From positions 42,754,984 through 42,818,983 of the forward strand of contig NC_088300.1 of assembly GCF_032854445.1 (NCBI RefSeq): a DNA stretch of 64,000 bases, written 5' to 3'. Source of the DNA: Liolophura sinensis. Taxonomy: Eukaryota > Mollusca > Polyplacophora > Chitonida > Chitonidae. Of the stretch, positions 32,445 to 45,500 are shown in pieces; the stretch's first letter is position 1; each line of letters starts with the position of its first letter. The notes under the pieces were generated by a model. The model searched no databases, was not told the origin of the DNA, and saw only the letters and a program-made list of their open reading frames with translations. The translations under genes and the position numbers were made by a program.

Positions 32445-34654
32445 ACTTTCATTGTCTGTCGATGATATATTGATATATATTTTTTACTTTAATTGTTACG
32501 GGCACTATAACTGCTAAAACATCAAGATATGAAGACTGTCGTTTGCTCACTATTAAAGCTAAATTGTGATGAGTTTTTGTCGTATACTGTTTATCGGTTG
32601 GTGACCAAGGACATGCTCTTCAAAAGGGTGCTGTAACCCGATCAAATATCAAATGATCAAATATCATTGTAAGTATTATATAACATGTGGGAAATTTCCG
32701 TCACAGTACTAAAATGACATAAAAAGCTCCTGCACTCACGTCTTGTCAATGAATGAATGAATGCGTGTGGTTTACACGTTAGTCATATGACGAGTCATTA
32801 TGTGTATAGACACATATTGTGTATTCTTGAGGCAGGGTGAGTCTATGACGTCATGCCGAAGACACCATATATGACACCCCACCCAATCACATTACACTGA
32901 CACCGAGCCAACCAGTCCGGTTTCCTTGCGCAAACTTCTGCGAGCAGTGGAAAGTGGGACTTGACTGAAAATCGATGATACATACAGGTTCATCAATTAA
33001 TAAACTGGCCTTTCTGAGAAACAACGTCATACATGATATGAATGATGCCGAACGACCTGAGTGGGCCCCTACATGTGATCTTGATCAACACAGACTAACG
33101 CTCAAACATCGATCAGATAATCGTTCATTAAAAAAACATGAAATAAAATCAATTATCAGAATATACGATTAGCTTCAATCATTCCTCCCAAAAAAACTGC
33201 TTTTGATAAAACTGCAGCAACTACATAGGCCTATACTAATTGCAAGCATTACTTTGCCTGAACAACTGCTTTGCCTCTCTGGAGGCGGCATATAGGCCTA
33301 CACTTCAAATCGATACTCGATGAGCAATATACGCTTTATATTTCGGGATTTCAAAGAAATGGTCAAGCCATTCATGAATGATAATGTAGTAGGTAGTTCT
33401 AAACGGCTTGAAAAAAAAAAGACATTGTAATAAGAAAAGCCCACTTGATCGAACAGTGTCCAGAAACGGCTTTAAATGTCATTGGGTATATTTTATTCTT
33501 CTAATTTTTTCGCCACATATGATGAAATGATAGTTTAATCTTGAACACATCTGCAATCAGTTTAATTGTATGCGCAGCATGGGCAGGAATTATTAGTCAT
33601 TATGCCGTATCACGGGTTTTATGTTCACATTTGTGGTAACCTCAGAGGGGCATAAAAACCTGTAGAACAAGGTTGTGTAACGATAATTACTGAAGTAACT
33701 GCCCATTACTGCAATAGCATGAACTTCACGCATAAGGAAGATAAAACAGGATAAAACAACGTTGTAAGGAGTGGATGTATTCTGATGACGTTGTCACACC
33801 ATGCATTTCGCAGATAAAGCCTATTCTCATTTTATCTACAGCGGTTTAAAAACAAACAAACAAAAAAAAAACAACAAACAAACAACTACAACAATAACAA
33901 CAGAAAAATAATTATAATAGTCAACGATAATTAAATTATAGATTATGCGAGCATTCTTTTAATGTCATCATGAGATGCTTTATAGCTATTTTCCTTTGAG
34001 GCGTAAATGTACATGTAGGTAAACACCAGCTGTACACACATGAACGTCAGTTGTCCAAAGGGAGGTAATTGTGTATACCGTAGTATAATTAACCAACGTG
34101 TATGATATTTTATAAACGCCTATATTGTCTTATTTCTCATATTTTTTCAGTTCAGCCTCAGTTTTAACATCATTTTGGTCATATATCCCAAAAGTATCGC
34201 CTTGTAAAATACCGGTTTGAAGTCCGACATCTATACGTGGTGGCCCTATCTGACAATAGATATCTACATGCACATCAACGGTATATAGTATTCCTATAGT
34301 TGGCCTGCTTCAGTACGCTCAAGCGGCGGAAGTACAACAGCTGCGAATTTTAAAGTCTTACATAGCTTGACATGTACGTATGAGTCATGGAACTGGATGT
34401 GCCATATATTTACGACGGGGACACTAGCATTATATACAATAAATTATAATAATAGGAATGCTATTATCTCAGACATATACATATATACAATAAAAAAAAA
34501 TACAACTGTTCGAGTGAACAACATACATACATGCCCACAATAAACCGACAGAACTGCTGACTTACGGCCGCTTTCATGCCACCAATCAGCTGAATAAATG
34601 AATAAGTTCCTAAATAAATATTTTTTTCTTTCTTTGAGTGGTGTTTTTGTTATA
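32445..34654. other. Intergenic stretch, no gene seen
   Basis: AT-rich with an A-rich CAAACAAAC-type simple tract at 33850-33905. No gene, RNA or recognised repeat. Confidence 0.4.
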
Positions 34655-34882
34655 CAAATAATTTGTTAATTTTAACATTAAGTCCGTTGTGGGAGTGATG
34701 CTTGAATGTATTCTGTTATTATAACATAATGCCATGTCATATACAACTTTATATCCTGTTGGTCTAATACAGTCATTAAATGCTGAATGAATAGATCATG
34801 AACATAATATCTGCTGCAATAACAGGATACATTCTAGTATAATGCAACAGATTTTCTGTTAAATTTAACAAATTATTGTTTC
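34655..34882. mobile_element. Inverted-repeat element (family R3)
   Basis: Ends AATAATTTGTTAATTTTAACA and, as reverse complement at the right, AATAATTTGTTAAATTTAACA. The inner sequence is also partly palindromic (ATTCTGTTATTATAAC near the left and GTTATTGCAGC-type near the right on the other strand). About 225 bp, non-coding. A fragment of the family is at 12745-12840. Confidence 0.6.
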
Positions 34883-35189
34883 TTTTTTGAGAGTATATAT
34901 TCTGCACACATGCATGCAGGTATAAACATGCGAATAGTGCTTTCATTTTGCTTTTTAATATAGCCTATGCTTCTATGCACTGAAAATAATTGTGAAATAA
35001 AAGTCTACATGCATTCATATATATATACACTTTGAGGTGTGTGCATCTCATACACTGTAGGCCTGTAGATGCGATCGGGCCGAACACCATTTAATCAAGC
35101 CGGACACGTGTGCGGCGCATATATTTGGTGTCAAACCAAAATGTTGGTTTCAGGCCTATATTCCTGTACGTACAGACTATTCATACTGT

Positions 35190-35502
35190 GGGTAAAGCGT
35201 CCACTTTGGTAGCGGTATATCCAGGGTTAGTCCTGGGTCGAGTCACATCTAAAACCTGAAAGGAGGAAGCTGTAACTTCCTCGCTTGGCGTTCAGCATGA
35301 AGGGTATAGTGCACCGACTAAAATCGTACCGATATCAGTAGGCCCCTATAGTGGCTCGGGCGGGGCAACTTACTTGCCTTCGGTAAGGCGTCTCAGTGAA
35401 GCAGCACTAGATAAAAGAGCGGAAGAAATCCATTCGTCGTCCTCATATGACTGAAATTTTTTTAAATACGACGTTAAACCCCAAGCACTCACTCACTCAC
35501 TC
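35190..35502 (+). mobile_element. SINE family B copy
   Basis: Near full length: head with box-B-like GGGTTAGTCCTGG, GTGGCTCGGGCGGGGC, TTCGGTAAGGCGTCTCAGTG, AGCAGCACTAGATAAAAG, TACGACGTTAAACCCCAAGC and a CACTCACTCACTCA tail. It serves as the reference copy for the family here. Confidence 0.88.
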
Positions 35503-36447
35503 AATTCATATTGTGCAGCGATGTCACTGGCACACTCTTTGGTCACGTGACTAGATTACTGACGGTGAAAACAAAACGAATTTAGCCCTACTGAGATATA
35601 GGCACTAAAACATATTTTAAGTAAGAAATTCTTGCTGGAAAAGTTATCAGAAAAAACTAAGTAATCAAACTTTAGGAATGGACACAAATCCGCATTTCGC
35701 CCATTTTGCTCCATATTATTTATCACCTCCTGCTCCTTGTGAGGAACCCGGGTGCTCGAAACTATGAATAGGGCTATGCTGAAAAAGTTCCAAGTGTTCA
35801 TGTCTTACATTTATCTCCAGCCCAACAATCATATGATCTATGAGATCACAGGCTCGAATCCAGCTCTCCCTTCTTTGTCCGCGGCTTAAATTCAAGACGT
35901 TATGACCGATGTCTGATGAAAGGTGGTGGTCTATTCGAAACGGTTTCCTAAAACTAGAATGTTGGCTATCGTCGCAGTCTGTATATAGTGAAGCATTCCA
36001 CAGGCAAATTTTGCAATTTTGCAGGGGTAGGCTTAGGTCTATACCTACCGGGGTCAAAATATGCTAGCATCTAAACATATTGATAATGCAGAAGCAACGA
36101 AAAATCATAACTTCATTTATATCTATTATTTCTGACAGCTTCTCTATTTTGCAAGATTCTGAACATTAATTGTGCACGTACGTGGATTTAAAAATATAAA
36201 TGTACCGCTGTTCACAGAATAAGGAAGCTGAACCATTTTTTTTCTCTCTAGCCTACGTACAATGTGTGCGTGTATTATCTGTAAAAATATTACTGTAACC
36301 ATGGGATGGATCGAATATCCAGCACCCCAGCAATTAATGCTTGACATGTGACGCTTAAACCGACTGTCATACTGATAACTGCCACGTAAGGCTACTAGAT
36401 CAGACAGCAGTTCGCATTGACACTTCATCAATATTCATGAGCTTCGC
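35503..36447. other. Upstream flank of the TTC17-like gene
   Basis: Contains the presumed promoter and 5' UTR of the downstream gene. Short minus-strand open frames (35716-36057 and 36144-36431) lack domains. No TATA box was assigned. Confidence 0.4.
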
Positions 36448-36464
36448 AACATGGCGGCCGCCAT
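36448..36464 (+). promoter_or_regulatory. YY1-like motif and palindrome over the start codon
   Basis: AACATGGCGGC matches the classic YY1 motif, and ATGGCGGCCGCCAT (36451-36464) is a perfect 14-base palindrome that includes the initiator ATG. YY1 motifs at the first coding ATG are known in TATA-less housekeeping promoters. Use here is an inference. Confidence 0.45.
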
Positions 36465-36564
36465 AACAGTCCTGTTGTGGCTGAAATTTGTCCTGGAATT
36501 ATGTAGGTTTTGTGACTGTTCTTCGCACTGGATTGTCACGGAAGATGGAAGAATTCAGGCACAG
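36451..36564 (+). CDS. TTC17: TTC17 exon 1: signal-peptide-like N terminus
   Basis: 38 codons from the palindromic start ATGGCGGCC to the donor gtaact. Residues 2-18 (AAAITVLLWLKFVLEL) are hydrophobic and are followed by a cysteine-containing, polar stretch, as in a cleaved signal peptide. SHWIVTEDGRIQ then matches the start of the conserved family region. Confidence 0.88.
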
Positions 36565-39500
36565 GTAACTATGAGGCTAATTCAATTAAGTTCTTTGGCA
36601 GGCACGGTCGTGTAACGGAAAATTCACCTGACAATGCCCCGGTGTACCGACGTCTGGTTATGCATCAGGCAGTACGTTATGCCGCTAACCCAGCTTGAGG
36701 CTACCCTGTGTACATTACGCACGGAAATCGCTATTTTACGCTCTTGAGGTTAAGCGTTTTAAACAACAATGCTAGTAGACCTTAAGACAATGTCGGACAA
36801 GCGCTAGGTAAAAGTTACGCGCGGTGGTGATCAACACTGATTTGTCATCATACTAACTAATGCTAAAATCTGATTGGGTTAGCATTCTCTTCAGTTTCTG
36901 GACTTACTCTGTTCTGTCATTTGTGAGCGTAATCTTGTTACGGTCCTGGTAACTAGGCCAGCGAACACATACTATTAAATATCCAAATTTCATAACACGA
37001 TACTTTATTTCGTAGTTGTTCCTATGCTTTAAATTAATTATGTTTGCATACCGTTACTTCACATGCCTTATCCCTCTTGGGCAGGCAATGGTAGGCCTAT
37101 ATCAGCTGTCCTAACCAGTCTTATAACATACTTTTGTACAGTAATGCATTATGTATGCTCCATTCAAGAAAAAAATTGCCCTCATACGTTTTTCAAAGAA
37201 TTTACCTGGTGCCACTAACACCTACCACCCTGCAATGACAAGAATATAATTACATGTAAGATCCGTGGAAATCTCGAGAAAGCCTTGGCAGTTTGTGAGT
37301 GATGGGATTAACAGATAACATTTTACACTGGATCTGCATGGAACTCTGTTGTACGCCTTGGTCATTGTTTAGTTTGAAGTTTATATACCAAGGCTTTCCA
37401 GCATAAAAATATCATTTGGTACTTTGTAGACTCATACCTACATTGTTGGTCGGAACCTGCAACCTTTTGCTTGTAACTCACAAAATCCAGTGGTCATTGA
37501 AAATTTCAATAGAAGTCTTAGTAGGGCTTAATTCCTATTAAGAAAAAAATAAATAAAAACTGATTGCGCAGATTGATTTTGTCCAGTAGCATTTGAAATT
37601 CTTATGTGATACATGATCTGGTAATACCGTATACTTGTACCTTAGTTTCTGCACATTCTACAGTTTGGTTGTAATGGATGGTTTTTCAAATGATACATAG
37701 CTTTTCTACAATGTGTGGAAAAGCAGGTATGTTGCTTTTCAAGATTTTGTAACTTGTCGCTTATGTTCTGCTACATGTAGGCTACTTTGCCTATCGTGTT
37801 GTGCTAAAAGCCTTCAGTACTGCTGAATTATAACAGTGATCCATGCATGGCGTGGTGATATTTATTTATTTGATTGGTGTTTTATGCCATACTCAAGAAT
37901 ATTTTACTTATACTACGGTGGCCAGCATTATGGTGGGTGGAAACCGGGCAAAGCCGGCGGAAACCCACGACCATCCTCTGGTTGCTGGCAGACCTTCCCT
38001 CGTATGGCCGGAGATAATTGGTGATATATTTTCACATCATACGTAATATTCTTATCAGACTTAGATGTAAAAGGCAGGTATCAATCTTCAGATTCCTGGA
38101 ACATTTTATAATAGTAACTTGTACCAAGTGTATTCATTACTTCAGTCAAGAATGATCAATAGTATGGTCTGAGAATAATCACATCTTAAATTTTTTTTTA
38201 ATCTGAAGATCATAAAATTAATACATGTATATAGTCTACATCATATGATGTATTGATTATTCTAAAGGGTTCTAATTACAATGTTATGGTTATATTTCTT
38301 TTTCAGCTGGACACAGTATTTAACATGCGTCGCCCATATGATCTGGTGGCCTTCATGAAGCAAGATGAACGCGCTCGAACATTAAGTGGTCTCAAAAATG
38401 AACTCTTATCCAGGAAAGATGAAATTGATAAAAATGAAGACAAAGATACAGGTAAATCATTATCACACATTCATCAGGCGGATTAATTCTTTGTGTGCCA
38501 ATGAGCACTCCATACCCTTGAGTATAAGGTTTTTTGCTCAGGCCATTTCATGCTCAGGCCATTCCATGCTCATGTTAAATGATGAACTTAATTTGAAGGG
38601 AAAGAAGTTTCTAAGAAATTACTGAATTGGACAAGAGGTTCTTGTGCACAGTATTTCCATGTAAGGTAGCCTGAGCGAGTCTCTAGGAGGGAAAAAGACT
38701 TTAAAAGACTCGTATGCGGACAGGATTTGAAGTAAATACATGGACTTAAAATGAAGCATATATATAGCGGAACCGACACCTCATGCCCCCCCCCCCCTCC
38801 AAATCACCCCCCCCTCCAAATCCCCATGCAGTGATATTACATGTGTTTGTGTGTCATCTGTATACCCATGTACTGCTGGTCTGGAGTTCTGGACTGCATA
38901 TGTACATCTAGGCTACCAATAAGCCCGACTTGTCACAGCCTGCATGCATGGCCTGTTTTTGGTGAATCTTGTTAAGCACAGTTTAAACATGGCCTATAGG
39001 TAGTACTGTAAGCCAGTACTACTTTCTTTAACCTGACAAAAGCTGTTTTCTGTTTTTCATGAACAATGATACAGGCCCGCAGCTAGAAATCAAAAAGGGC
39101 AGGGTGCAAAGGTACATTCCTCATAAAGGGACAGGGTTGCAGGGTGTCTATTTTCAGTCGCATGTGTTAACATTGTGTGTGTGAAAAATGGAGCAGGGTG
39201 CACAGTTTAGGGTAGGATGCAACATAGCTAGGGTCTAACCAGTGAATCAGTTGTGTTCAGATTAGCAAGGACTTACTGCGGTCTGCTGAACAAGGATAAT
39301 ATTTCAGTGTCTACCAGCCAAATGGGATTTTTTTCAGTTCCTCTCAGTATTAAAAGTTTTAACTGCCGATACAGAAATTCAGTAGCTTAAGCGCATGAAT
39401 TCAAATTTTTGAATTATTATGCAAATTCGGATTGATATGGTAAAAATGCAGGCATGTTGTTTGCTCAGATGTTTATTATGTGATAAAATAAGGACCATTT

Positions 39501-42500
39501 CCTTGATGAAGGTCCCTAACATCTCATCAGCAGTATCAGTAATTTGCTTATTACACGTGAAAATTGTGCTTGTGATGTTATTACAGTTTAAGCAGTAAAG
39601 TGTCTGTAGAACTAGGAAACCTGATATATTGTGTTGATATGGCATTATTGAATTCAGTGGTTTTCACTCAATAAACACTCAGCATTCACAGTCAGATCAG
39701 CAGTATATTGATCAGACTATTTGTAACCATGTCAGTTCACAAACAACCATTTAATATGTGCACCAATTATCTCATCATGTGTTCATATTACGAAAGAGGA
39801 TTATATCTGACATCAGTAGAGTCCCAGCCTTCGTATCTCCAGTAGGCTTTGATCATCCCAGCCTTTGTATCTCCAGTAGGCTTTGATCATCCCAGCCTTC
39901 GTATTTCCAGTAGGCTATGATCATCCCAGCCATCCTGTCTCCAGTAACCTATGATCATCCCAGCCATCTGTCTCCAGTAGGCTATGATCATCCCAGCCAT
40001 CTGTCTCCAGTAGGCTATGTTCATCCCAGCCATCCTGTCTCCAGTAGGCTATGATCATCCCAGCCTTCGTATCTCCAGTAGGCTATGATCATCCCAGCCT
40101 TCATATCTCCAGTAGGCTATGATCATCCCAGCCTTCGTATCTCCAGTAGGCTATGATCATCCCAGCCTTCATATCTCCAGTAGGCTATGATCATCCCAGC
40201 CTTCATATCTCCAGTAGGCTATGATCATCCCAGCCTTCGTATCTCCAGTAGGCTATGATCATCCCAGCCATCCCGTCTCCAGTAGGCTATGATCATCCCA
40301 GCCTTTGTATCTCCAGTAGCCTATGATCATTCAGTTGCATTTATGTTGCAAGTTTGAGTCTTTTGAGTTTGCTCATTGATATAATATTAAATTCAGTCAC
40401 AATTAACTTTAGTATCATGCAGCATTTTGTATTGATTGATATTGTCCAGCTTAGAGCACTGTAATCTTGACACAAAGGGTGTTTCTGGACAACACTAATT
40501 CATTTAGTTATTTGATTGGTGTTTTACGCTCTTCTCTGTAAATGAAGTGTTCTTCCTGTAAATGGCACCCATACCCCCCAGCCTACTGCTGACCTACAAT
40601 GGCCAGACCTGTCATCAGTTTTGAAAGCTGCTCAGTATTGCAATGACTGTGTCAGAACTTCTTATCTGGACACCTTTGACAGTGAATTACTATTTACATT
40701 TATGTTGATGGTTATCTCTAAAAGCTATTAAGGAAAAAATTATCTACTCAGATTTCAAGTGTAGTTGCCTTAAATACATGAAGTTTTGTGTTGTTAAAGT
40801 CAGCCCTTACAGGGATTCACTAATTTACCTCTGAAACTGGATTAAATTTTTCTGTAGAAATTAAGTATTTTTGTCTAAATCTGACAGAATAAAGTTTTCA
40901 ACCATAATTTCCAGGTATGAACTGAACTTTACCCCTGAACACCAGGGCCCTGTATCACAAAGCAGACGTAGCGCTATGTTCACGCTTTGTGAAACGGGGC
41001 CCTGGTCATAAAGCTGATGGGTATGAATCCGCACTCTGTAGTCAGACTGTATGCAATGTGTTCAATACATGTATGTTTATGGCTGTACTTTGAAATGGGA
41101 TAACTTAATTCTGAGATTCAGTTCTTTCAGTCATCCAGATCACATAAGTGTGGACATCTTGCCATTAATCAGTGAAGCGATGTTTTCAGTCAACCTTCTG
41201 TCGATTCTGTTGATGTCCATTGCCAGAAGGTTTGTCTGTGGCTGAATGCAGAAAACACTCCAGAACTGAGTCATAATTTGTAGTATGATTTAAATGCTTA
41301 CTATCAGATCATGGGAGTTAAATTTGAAAATAAGTGTTGTGTTGAGACAGCTGTGGTGAAATTTGAAACCCTGGGGCCATAAGTTGTATAATATTAAGGT
41401 TTTAAGTTTGAATTTTGACAAGTCAAGATTTGTTTTTGTGGAATTGGTCCTAGGTATTGGACAAGGTGCATATAAGGTTTATTCCAGGTGTTGTCCGTTT
41501 TGTCCACCACAGACCTGACTCTAATTTATTAGATAAACTCTGAGCTTTCATATATCATTGTTTTGTTAAACATGTTCAAAAGTCTGTCATACCTGATATA
41601 TTTGTCTGAAGTTCCATTTGATACCTGTATGTGTTGTCAAGTCTGCGAATCAGCTGAAGGTCAGGGACAACGTTTGTGCACCCATTGAAGTGTTGGCAAG
41701 GGCCAGTTGATTGCTACAGGAAGAACTACCTTGTAAATGACGTGGCAACTTTTTTTGAAACATTGTCAATAATGTCACACACCAACTTAAAAATTATTTC
41801 CAGGCTTGTGAGAGATTGTATTAGGGTTTAGGGATGGATTTTGACACTTTTTAATAAGTCAGCAGCTATCGTAAGACTTTTCTTGTTTGTTTTGCAGGGC
41901 TGGAGCAGAGGTTTTACAAGACAGATTCTGATTGTGTATCTGCTGGAAAGGCTCTACCAGAGTTTGACCTGTATATCAGTACTGTGTTACCCCTGGAAAA
42001 CAAGGGGATAAGGTTAGTGACAGGGCTCTTGCCTCACATTAAAGCTTGAACATTTTCTGATTTATGAGATTTCCGGGCACATGCTGCTGTACTCATGTAT
42101 ACAGTCAAAACTCAGTCAGAATCAACATTGAATTCATAGTAATCAAATATTTGAATGCCTTTCAACACTCTTTAAAAAAATCTGAAAAAATAAAAAAAGT
42201 TAATTTTATGCATAGTTTTAAGTTGTCTGTATGTTGACCTCGCTTCATATTTTAGCTTTCTTTTACTTTAATACAAAAATCTGCTTCATGGCAGTCCAAA
42301 ACAAAGGTTTGTTGATATTTCAAGTTTAGGTATGCTGTGCAGATTGGTCTAGGATCTAACATCGTACAATTTCCTGCTCTTATCAGGCAGAGTTTTGAGA
42401 ATATTGGGCATTGTTATCCATTTCTGTACGCCTCACCCTCCCGTGTTATCTGCTACCTCAGCATCCGGCTGGTGATATGCCCAGATGTGTCTGGTTTCAA

Positions 42501-45500
42501 GTGTAATACATGAGACAGTTCATGGCAGAAGTTTGATTTGAGTTGATTTGTACTATTAAATTCAGGTTCTCACAATATTGTAGATATTAAAAAAGATACA
42601 TATTTGACATTCTGATTGATGTATAGTATTGTATGTGTATTATGTAAACATAAAACAGATATCGGCCGTGAATAAAAAAAAAAGGTTGTTTGGTTACACG
42701 TACGTATGAAGAATTGAGTTGTTTTTACTTCATGTTTGTATAGTAAATAGTATTTCAAGCTGACTCTTCATAACGTTCAGCATTGACGATTTGAATTTTG
42801 TACATGTTAGAAAACTTTAACTTTTACACCCAATGATATTTCCTTTAAATTAAAAGTGACACATAACCCGTATATAGCAGAACATATGTCTGTGTGTCGT
42901 TTACAGGCCAGAGGAGCACATAGATATTAAGGCCCCACCCTCAGCTATCCCTATACCACCAGACTGTACAGCTGTCATGGATCTAGACTACTCCTTTCAT
43001 GCTTTTGAGCATTTAGAGGTGAGTTCGCTGGTAATAACAGTGGTAGCGCTAACACTTATTGGATACTTGCAATTTGAGGTCTTTGTCTCTCTCAGATGTA
43101 AAATATCTTACTGTTGTACTTCTTTCAGGGGATGAAGGATCGTGAGAACCTGACAGGCACTCCAGAGCTGGGGTTAAAAAATGCCATCACCCACAGGGAC
43201 AATGTGGATGATTATGGTCACCTTATATATGAGGCCATGAAGAAGGCAAGTGAATGAAAGACTATGGCTTTAATGTGACGCTACATGTTTGACTGAATGA
43301 CTGCCTTTAATGCCACACTACATGTATGAATGAATGACTGTGGTTTTAATGCCACACTACATGTAATAATGAATGACTGGCTTTAATGCCACATTACATG
43401 TATGGATCAATGACTATGACTTTAATGCCACACTACATGTATTAATGAATGACTGGCTTTAATGCCACACTACATCTTTGAATGAATGACTGCCTTTAAT
43501 GCCACACTACATGTATGAATGAATGAGTATGGCTTTAATGCAACACTACATATGTGAATGAATGGCTATGGCTTTAATATCACTCTACATGTATTAATGA
43601 ATGACTGTGGCTTTAATGCCACACTTCATGTATTAATGAATGACTGGCTTTAATGCCATACTACATGTTTGAATGAATGACTGTGGCTTTAATGCCACAC
43701 CACATGTATTAATGAATGACTGGCTTTAATGCCACATTACATGTATGAATGAATGATTATGGCTTTAATGCCACACTACATGTATGAATGAATGACGATG
43801 GCTTTAATGCCACACTACATGTATTAATGAATGACTGGCTTAAATGCCACACTACATGTATGAATGAATGATTGTGGCTTTAATGCCACACTGCATGTAT
43901 CAATGAATGACGGTGGCTTTAATATCACACTACATGTATGAATGAATGACTGTGGTTTTAATGCCACACTACATGTAATAATGAATGACTGCCTTTAATG
44001 CCACACTACATGTATGAATGAATGACTGTGGTTTTAATGCCACACTACATGTAATAATGAATGACTGGCTTTAATGCCACATTACATGTATGGATCAATG
44101 ACTATGACTTTAATGCCACACTACATGTATTAATGAATGACTGGCTTTAATGCCACACTACATCTTTGAATGAATGACTGCCTTTAATGCCACACTACAT
44201 GTATGAATGAATGAGTATGGCTTTAATGCAACACTACATATGTGAATGAATGGCTATGGCTTTAATATCACTCTACATGTATTAATGAATGACTGTGGCT
44301 TTAATGCCACACTTCATGTATTAATGAATGACTGGCTTTAATGCCATACTACATGTTTGAATGAATGACTGTGGCTTTAATGCCACACCACATGTATTAA
44401 TGAATGACTGGCTTTAATGCCACATTACATGTATGAATGAATGATTATGGCTTTAATGCCACACTACATGTATGAATGAATGACGATGGCTTTAATGCCA
44501 CACTACATGTATTAATGAATGACTGGCTTAAATGCCACACTACATGTATGAATGAATGATTGTGGCTTTAATGCCACACTGCATGTATCAATGAATGACG
44601 ATGGCTTTAATATCACACTACATGTATGAATGAATGCCGATGGCTTTAATGCCACACTACATGTATTAATGAATGACTGGTTTTAATGCCACATTACATG
44701 TATCAATGAATGACTGTAGCTTTAATATCACACTACTTGTATGAATGAATGACTATGGCTTTAATGTCAGACTGGATATATAAATGAATGACTCAATGCT
44801 TAATGCAATGTTACATGTACATGCATGCGAGGACAACTGGAATATACTTTAATGTATGATAATAATTTAATAATATTGAATGGTCAGGAAAAATCAGTAA
44901 CCTTCCAAAATACCCAATTATTCAAAATGTTTTTAGACTTTGGTGTATTTTACACACATTATTTAATGGATATGACACACCTTTCATGAATATGTCTGCT
45001 TCATGAATATGTCTGCTTCATGAATATGTCTGCCTTGTGAATATGTCTGCTTCATGAATATGTCTACTTCATGAATATGTCTATTTCATGTATGAAATAG
45101 TATTAAACTTTGACAGATGTAATTCGGCCGTATGTGAGAAGGTCTGTCAGCAACCTGCGGATGGTCGTGGGTTTCCCCCGGGCTCTGCCCGGTTTCCTCC
45201 CACCATAATGCTGGCCGCCGTCGTGTAAGTGAAATATTCTTGAGTACGGCGTAAAACACCAATCAAGTAAATAAATAAATTGACAAATGTAAAAGTGCAT
45301 GCCTAAAACGTACAGCAACTTTGTGTGGGTTGCGGTGTTACTTTTTCCTAGTCTGGTTAATGTGACATCTGTCACGCACTTATCAGTTTACAGGCTAATA
45401 CTATTTCATAAGAGTAATGCCTCAGATGTTCCTGGGGGATTCAGATGCATCACCAGTGTCCACTCCAAACCTTGTACATGTGCATGTGTGTATTAATTTA

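Noticed and set aside
43241-43256. Extending TTC17 exon 5 through gcaag to a later donor
   Set aside because: The frame meets TGA within a few codons (AAG GCA AGT GAA TGA), and the GC donor joins conserved text exactly.
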